Positions 5,549-7,380 of a DNA stretch of 7,380 nucleotides are shown here, one piece after another. The notes beneath the pieces are model-generated. The model saw only the letters and a list, made by a program, of their open reading frames with translations. It searched no databases and was not told where the DNA came from. Numbering within the stretch: the first letter of the stretch is position 1; each line of letters begins with the position of its first letter. The stretch is from the NCBI GenBank assembly GCA_903837255.1, contig CAILTZ010000614.1, positions 1 to 7,380 of the forward strand, given 5' to 3'. The stretch comes from an uncultured Pirellula sp. GTDB taxonomy: Bacteria; Planctomycetota; Planctomycetia; Pirellulales; Pirellulaceae. A program made the position numbers and the translations under genes.

Positions 5549-7059
5549 GATTGAGGGGCTTGGAATGCGGCAGGAATCGTAGGTTGGTGCTCGACGCTGC
5601 GGTGATAGGCCGCCGCGATGGCAAGGAGTTTGGCTTCGCCCAGCGGAGGGGCTTGGAGCTGCATGCCGATAGGTAGTCGGTCGGAACTTTGAGCGATGGG
5701 GATCGACAGAGCCGGTACGCCTGCGAGATTGGCTCCCACGGTGAAGAGATCTTGGAGATACAGTTGGATCGGGTCGTTGATTTTTTCGCCCAGGCGAAAG
5801 GCTGGTTGTGGTGTGGTCGGTCCGAGCAGTGCATCGACTTGGGCAAATGCATCGTCGTAGTCTTGTCGGATCAGTCGCCTGACCCGGAGAGCTTGGAGGT
5901 AATAGGCATCGTAATAACCGGCGCTAAGGGCGTAGGTACCGAGGAGGATCCGCCGCCGGACTTCGGGCCCAAATCCTTCGCTTCGGGTCTGTTGGATCAT
6001 GCGATCGAGGGTTGAAGCTTCTGGGCCTTTGGATCGGAACCCGTAGTGGACACCGTCGTAGCGAGCAAGATTGCTGCTGGCTTCGCAGGGAGCGATGATG
6101 TAGTAGGTTGCGATGCAGTACTTCGAGTGGGGCATCTCGATATCGACGATCTGGGCTCCGAGTTTTCGGTAGGTTTCGATCGCGTCTTTGAGGGACCGGC
6201 GGACTTGTTCGTCCAGGCCTGGGGATTCGATTTGATCGCGGATGACACCTATGCGTGTGCTTCGTATATTTTCGGTTTGGCGAACTGAGGACTGGTCAAT
6301 GGTCGACAAGTAATCGGGGACCTCGTGGGGCAGGCATGTCGAGTCTCTGGGGTCGTGGCCTGCGATGGCTTGGAGGACGATTGCCAGGTCTTCGACGCTG
6401 TGGGCAAAGACACCTGCGACATCGAGGCTGCTGGCATAGGAGACAAGTCCCCAACGGCTCACGCGTCCGTAGGTAGGTTTTAGGCCACAGACACCGCAAA
6501 AGGCGGCGGGTTGTCGGATCGAGCCGCCGGTGTCGGTCCCGAGGCTTGCAGGGACCAGTCCTGCTGCGACGGCTGCTGCCGAGCCGCCGCTCGAGCCGCC
6601 GCAGGTGCGATCCGGATCCCATGGGTTATGGCTAGGTCCGAAGATGCTCGTTTCGGTCGAGCCTCCCATGGCGAACTCATCGAGATTGGTTTTTCCGAAG
6701 AGGATGGCTCCGTGTTCGTGGAGTTTTTCAATGACGTGTGCATCGTACGGAGAATGGAAATCTCGCAGCATCCTCGACCCGCAGGTGGTCGTCCCGGATT
6801 TGGTGCAGAGATTGTCTTTGACGGCGATGGGGATGCCGGCCAGGGCCGGTAGCGATCGGCCTAGTGCGAATTGCTGATCCCAGTGGTCGGCTTGTGCCAA
6901 AGCCCGATCGGCATCGATCGAGACGATTGCATTGATTGAGGGATTGAAGCGTTGGACGCTGTCGAGATGGGTTTCGATCAGTCGACGCGAGGTCAGCGCG
7001 CCGGATCGAAGTTGCTTGCCCAGCGCGGTCAATGAGAGAGTCTGTGGAGTGATGTTCAT
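5545..7059 (-). CDS. gatA: Asp-tRNA(Asn)/Glu-tRNA(Gln) amidotransferase subunit A
   Basis: GatA is the glutaminase of the GatCAB complex and releases ammonia from glutamine for GatB. From the ATG at 7059 it has 504 residues (family about 480-490), in one amidase-signature domain. The Ser-cisSer-Lys triad is complete: Lys81 in IAVKDN, cis-Ser156 in CGGSSGGSAAAVAAG, and nucleophile Ser180 in GTDTGGSIRQPA. Lys-to-cisSer and cisSer-to-Ser spacings of 75 and 24 agree with characterised GatA enzymes. GKTNLDEFAMG (122-132) and NLARYDGVHYG (330-340) are further GatA signatures separating it from generic amidases. A TTG two codons upstream (7065) is in frame and possible, but ATG is preferred. Neither has a Shine-Dalgarno sequence. 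The gene starts 14 bp after the DUF1501 stop and ends in a 4-bp overlap with gatB. The usual upstream gatC is not adjacent, so the third subunit must be encoded elsewhere. Confidence 0.95.
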   Translation of the reverse strand: MNITPQTLSLTALGKQLRSGALTSRRLIETHLDSVQRFNPSINAIVSIDADRALAQADHWDQQFALGRSLPALAGIPIAVKDNLCTKSGTTTCGSRMLRDFHSPYDAHVIEKLHEHGAILFGKTNLDEFAMGGSTETSIFGPSHNPWDPDRTCGGSSGGSAAAVAAGLVPASLGTDTGGSIRQPAAFCGVCGLKPTYGRVSRWGLVSYASSLDVAGVFAHSVEDLAIVLQAIAGHDPRDSTCLPHEVPDYLSTIDQSSVRQTENIRSTRIGVIRDQIESPGLDEQVRRSLKDAIETYRKLGAQIVDIEMPHSKYCIATYYIIAPCEASSNLARYDGVHYGFRSKGPEASTLDRMIQQTRSEGFGPEVRRRILLGTYALSAGYYDAYYLQALRVRRLIRQDYDDAFAQVDALLGPTTPQPAFRLGEKINDPIQLYLQDLFTVGANLAGVPALSIPIAQSSDRLPIGMQLQAPPLGEAKLLAIAAAYHRSVEHQPTIPAAFQAPQS

Positions 7060-7073
7060 GCCCAAGAGGATTT

Positions 7074-7380
7074 TTAGAATAGCTCGCGAATTTCGCGAAA
7101 ACCGAAGTCTACCAGGGGGAAGGGTCGGCCGGCCGGGCCTGGTAGATGTTGATCGAGCGATAGTCCTAGCGAATGGAAAATCGTAGCGATCACTTCGGGG
7201 GGTTCGGTGGGACGATCAGCAGGAACAGCACCGATCGGATCGCTGGCTCCGACGACACGGCCTCCTTGGACGCCACCTCCTGCGAATCCGACTGTAAAGC
7301 AACCGGGCCAGTGATCCCGTCCACCGGCTGGATTGACTTTCGGAGTTCGGCCAAACTCAGCGACATTGCAAACCAGGGTA
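7074..7380 (-). CDS. DUF1501 family protein, C-terminal part (5' end outside window)
   Basis: The last 101 codons of a gene entering from the right edge are visible, with the TAA at 7074-7076. The translation contains AEFGRTPKVNPAGGRDHWPG near the start of the visible part, then an AGGGVQGGRVVGASDPIGA stretch, RPTEPPEV, TIFHSLGL and the terminal IRELF. This is the standard C-terminus of DUF1501 proteins, which belong to the alkaline phosphatase/sulfatase-like superfamily. The Asp-His of GRDHW corresponds to a probable metal-binding site. Family members usually carry a Tat-type export signal at the N-terminus, not visible here, and are highly expanded in Planctomycetota, often beside DUF1549/DUF1553 cytochrome-like genes. 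The biochemical role is not established. The gene ends 14 bp before gatA on the same strand, suggesting cotranscription. Two inverted repeats lie in its last 25 codons. Visible codons show no frameshift or stop. Confidence 0.88.
   Translation of the reverse strand, partial: TLVCNVAEFGRTPKVNPAGGRDHWPGCFTVGFAGGGVQGGRVVGASDPIGAVPADRPTEPPEVIATIFHSLGLSLDQHLPGPAGRPFPLVDFGFREIRELF
7084..7146 (-). repeat. Two successive inverted repeats at the DUF1501/gatA boundary
   Basis: TCTACCAGG (7108-7116) pairs exactly with CCTGGTAGA (7138-7146) around a 21-base spacer. TCGCGAA (7084-7090) pairs exactly with TTCGCGA (7092-7098) around a single base. Both are inside the end of the DUF1501 coding region. In the mRNA they would form two stem-loops ending 24 bases before the gatA ATG. 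They could shape transcript processing or translational coupling. No T-run follows, so they are not an intrinsic terminator. Confidence 0.5.

Noticed and set aside
5102..5554. 150-codon plus-strand frame opposite gatB
   Set aside because: It lies wholly over conserved gatB N-terminal codons, is low in recognisable signatures, and is best explained as a shadow.
6541..6610. Repetitive GCC/CGG-rich stretch looking like a simple repeat
   Set aside because: It encodes the obligatory Gly/Ser/Ala-rich amidase signature of gatA, which fully explains the composition.
7060..7065. TTG at 7065 as the gatA start
   Set aside because: It adds only two residues, has no Shine-Dalgarno advantage, and the ATG at 7059 is a better initiator. 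It is not excluded.

Overview
This window looks like chromosomal DNA of a planctomycete, most likely from the Pirellulales. The evidence is a DUF1501 protein (a family greatly expanded in Planctomycetota) at the right edge, a planctomycete-style phospho-sugar mutase at the left, a moderately high G+C content, and strong over-use of the palindrome CGATCG inside genes. The phylum is an inference from gene types, not from a marker gene.

Left part, plus strand: positions 1-412 hold no gene I can defend. Positions 413-2224 encode a complete 603-residue phosphoglucomutase/phosphomannomutase-type enzyme. Positions 2225-2464 are intergenic. They contain a long imperfect palindromic element (2242-2350) made of two inverted copies of a G+C-rich unit, followed by a promoter-like region with a TATACT box flanked by the 7-bp inverted repeat TTTAGCC/GGCTAAA. 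A complete HipB-like XRE antitoxin/repressor follows (2465-2782). Its stop codon overlaps, in an ATGA, the start of what should be the HipA toxin kinase. Only the first ~29 codons and, in another frame, the last ~29 codons of hipA remain. The whole kinase body is gone, so this is a hipBA module with an erased toxin.

Right part, minus strand: an apparent four-gene transcription unit reads leftward, in the order DUF1501 protein (partial, entering from the right edge), gatA, gatB, hisC. The genes are separated by 14 bp, a 4-bp overlap and 18 bp. gatA and gatB supply the amidase and the tRNA-kinase/transamidase subunits of the amidotransferase that makes Gln-tRNA(Gln) and/or Asn-tRNA(Asn). gatC is not in the window. 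hisC encodes histidinol-phosphate aminotransferase. None of the three internal start sites has a recognisable Shine-Dalgarno sequence, so the unit probably relies on translational coupling. hisC ends tail-to-tail on the hipA remnant, with overlapping stop codons.

I see no RNA gene, CRISPR array or transposase. The most interesting points are the hipA deletion scar beside an intact hipB and its probable operator, the palindromic intergenic element, and a perfect 12-bp inverted repeat inside gatB.
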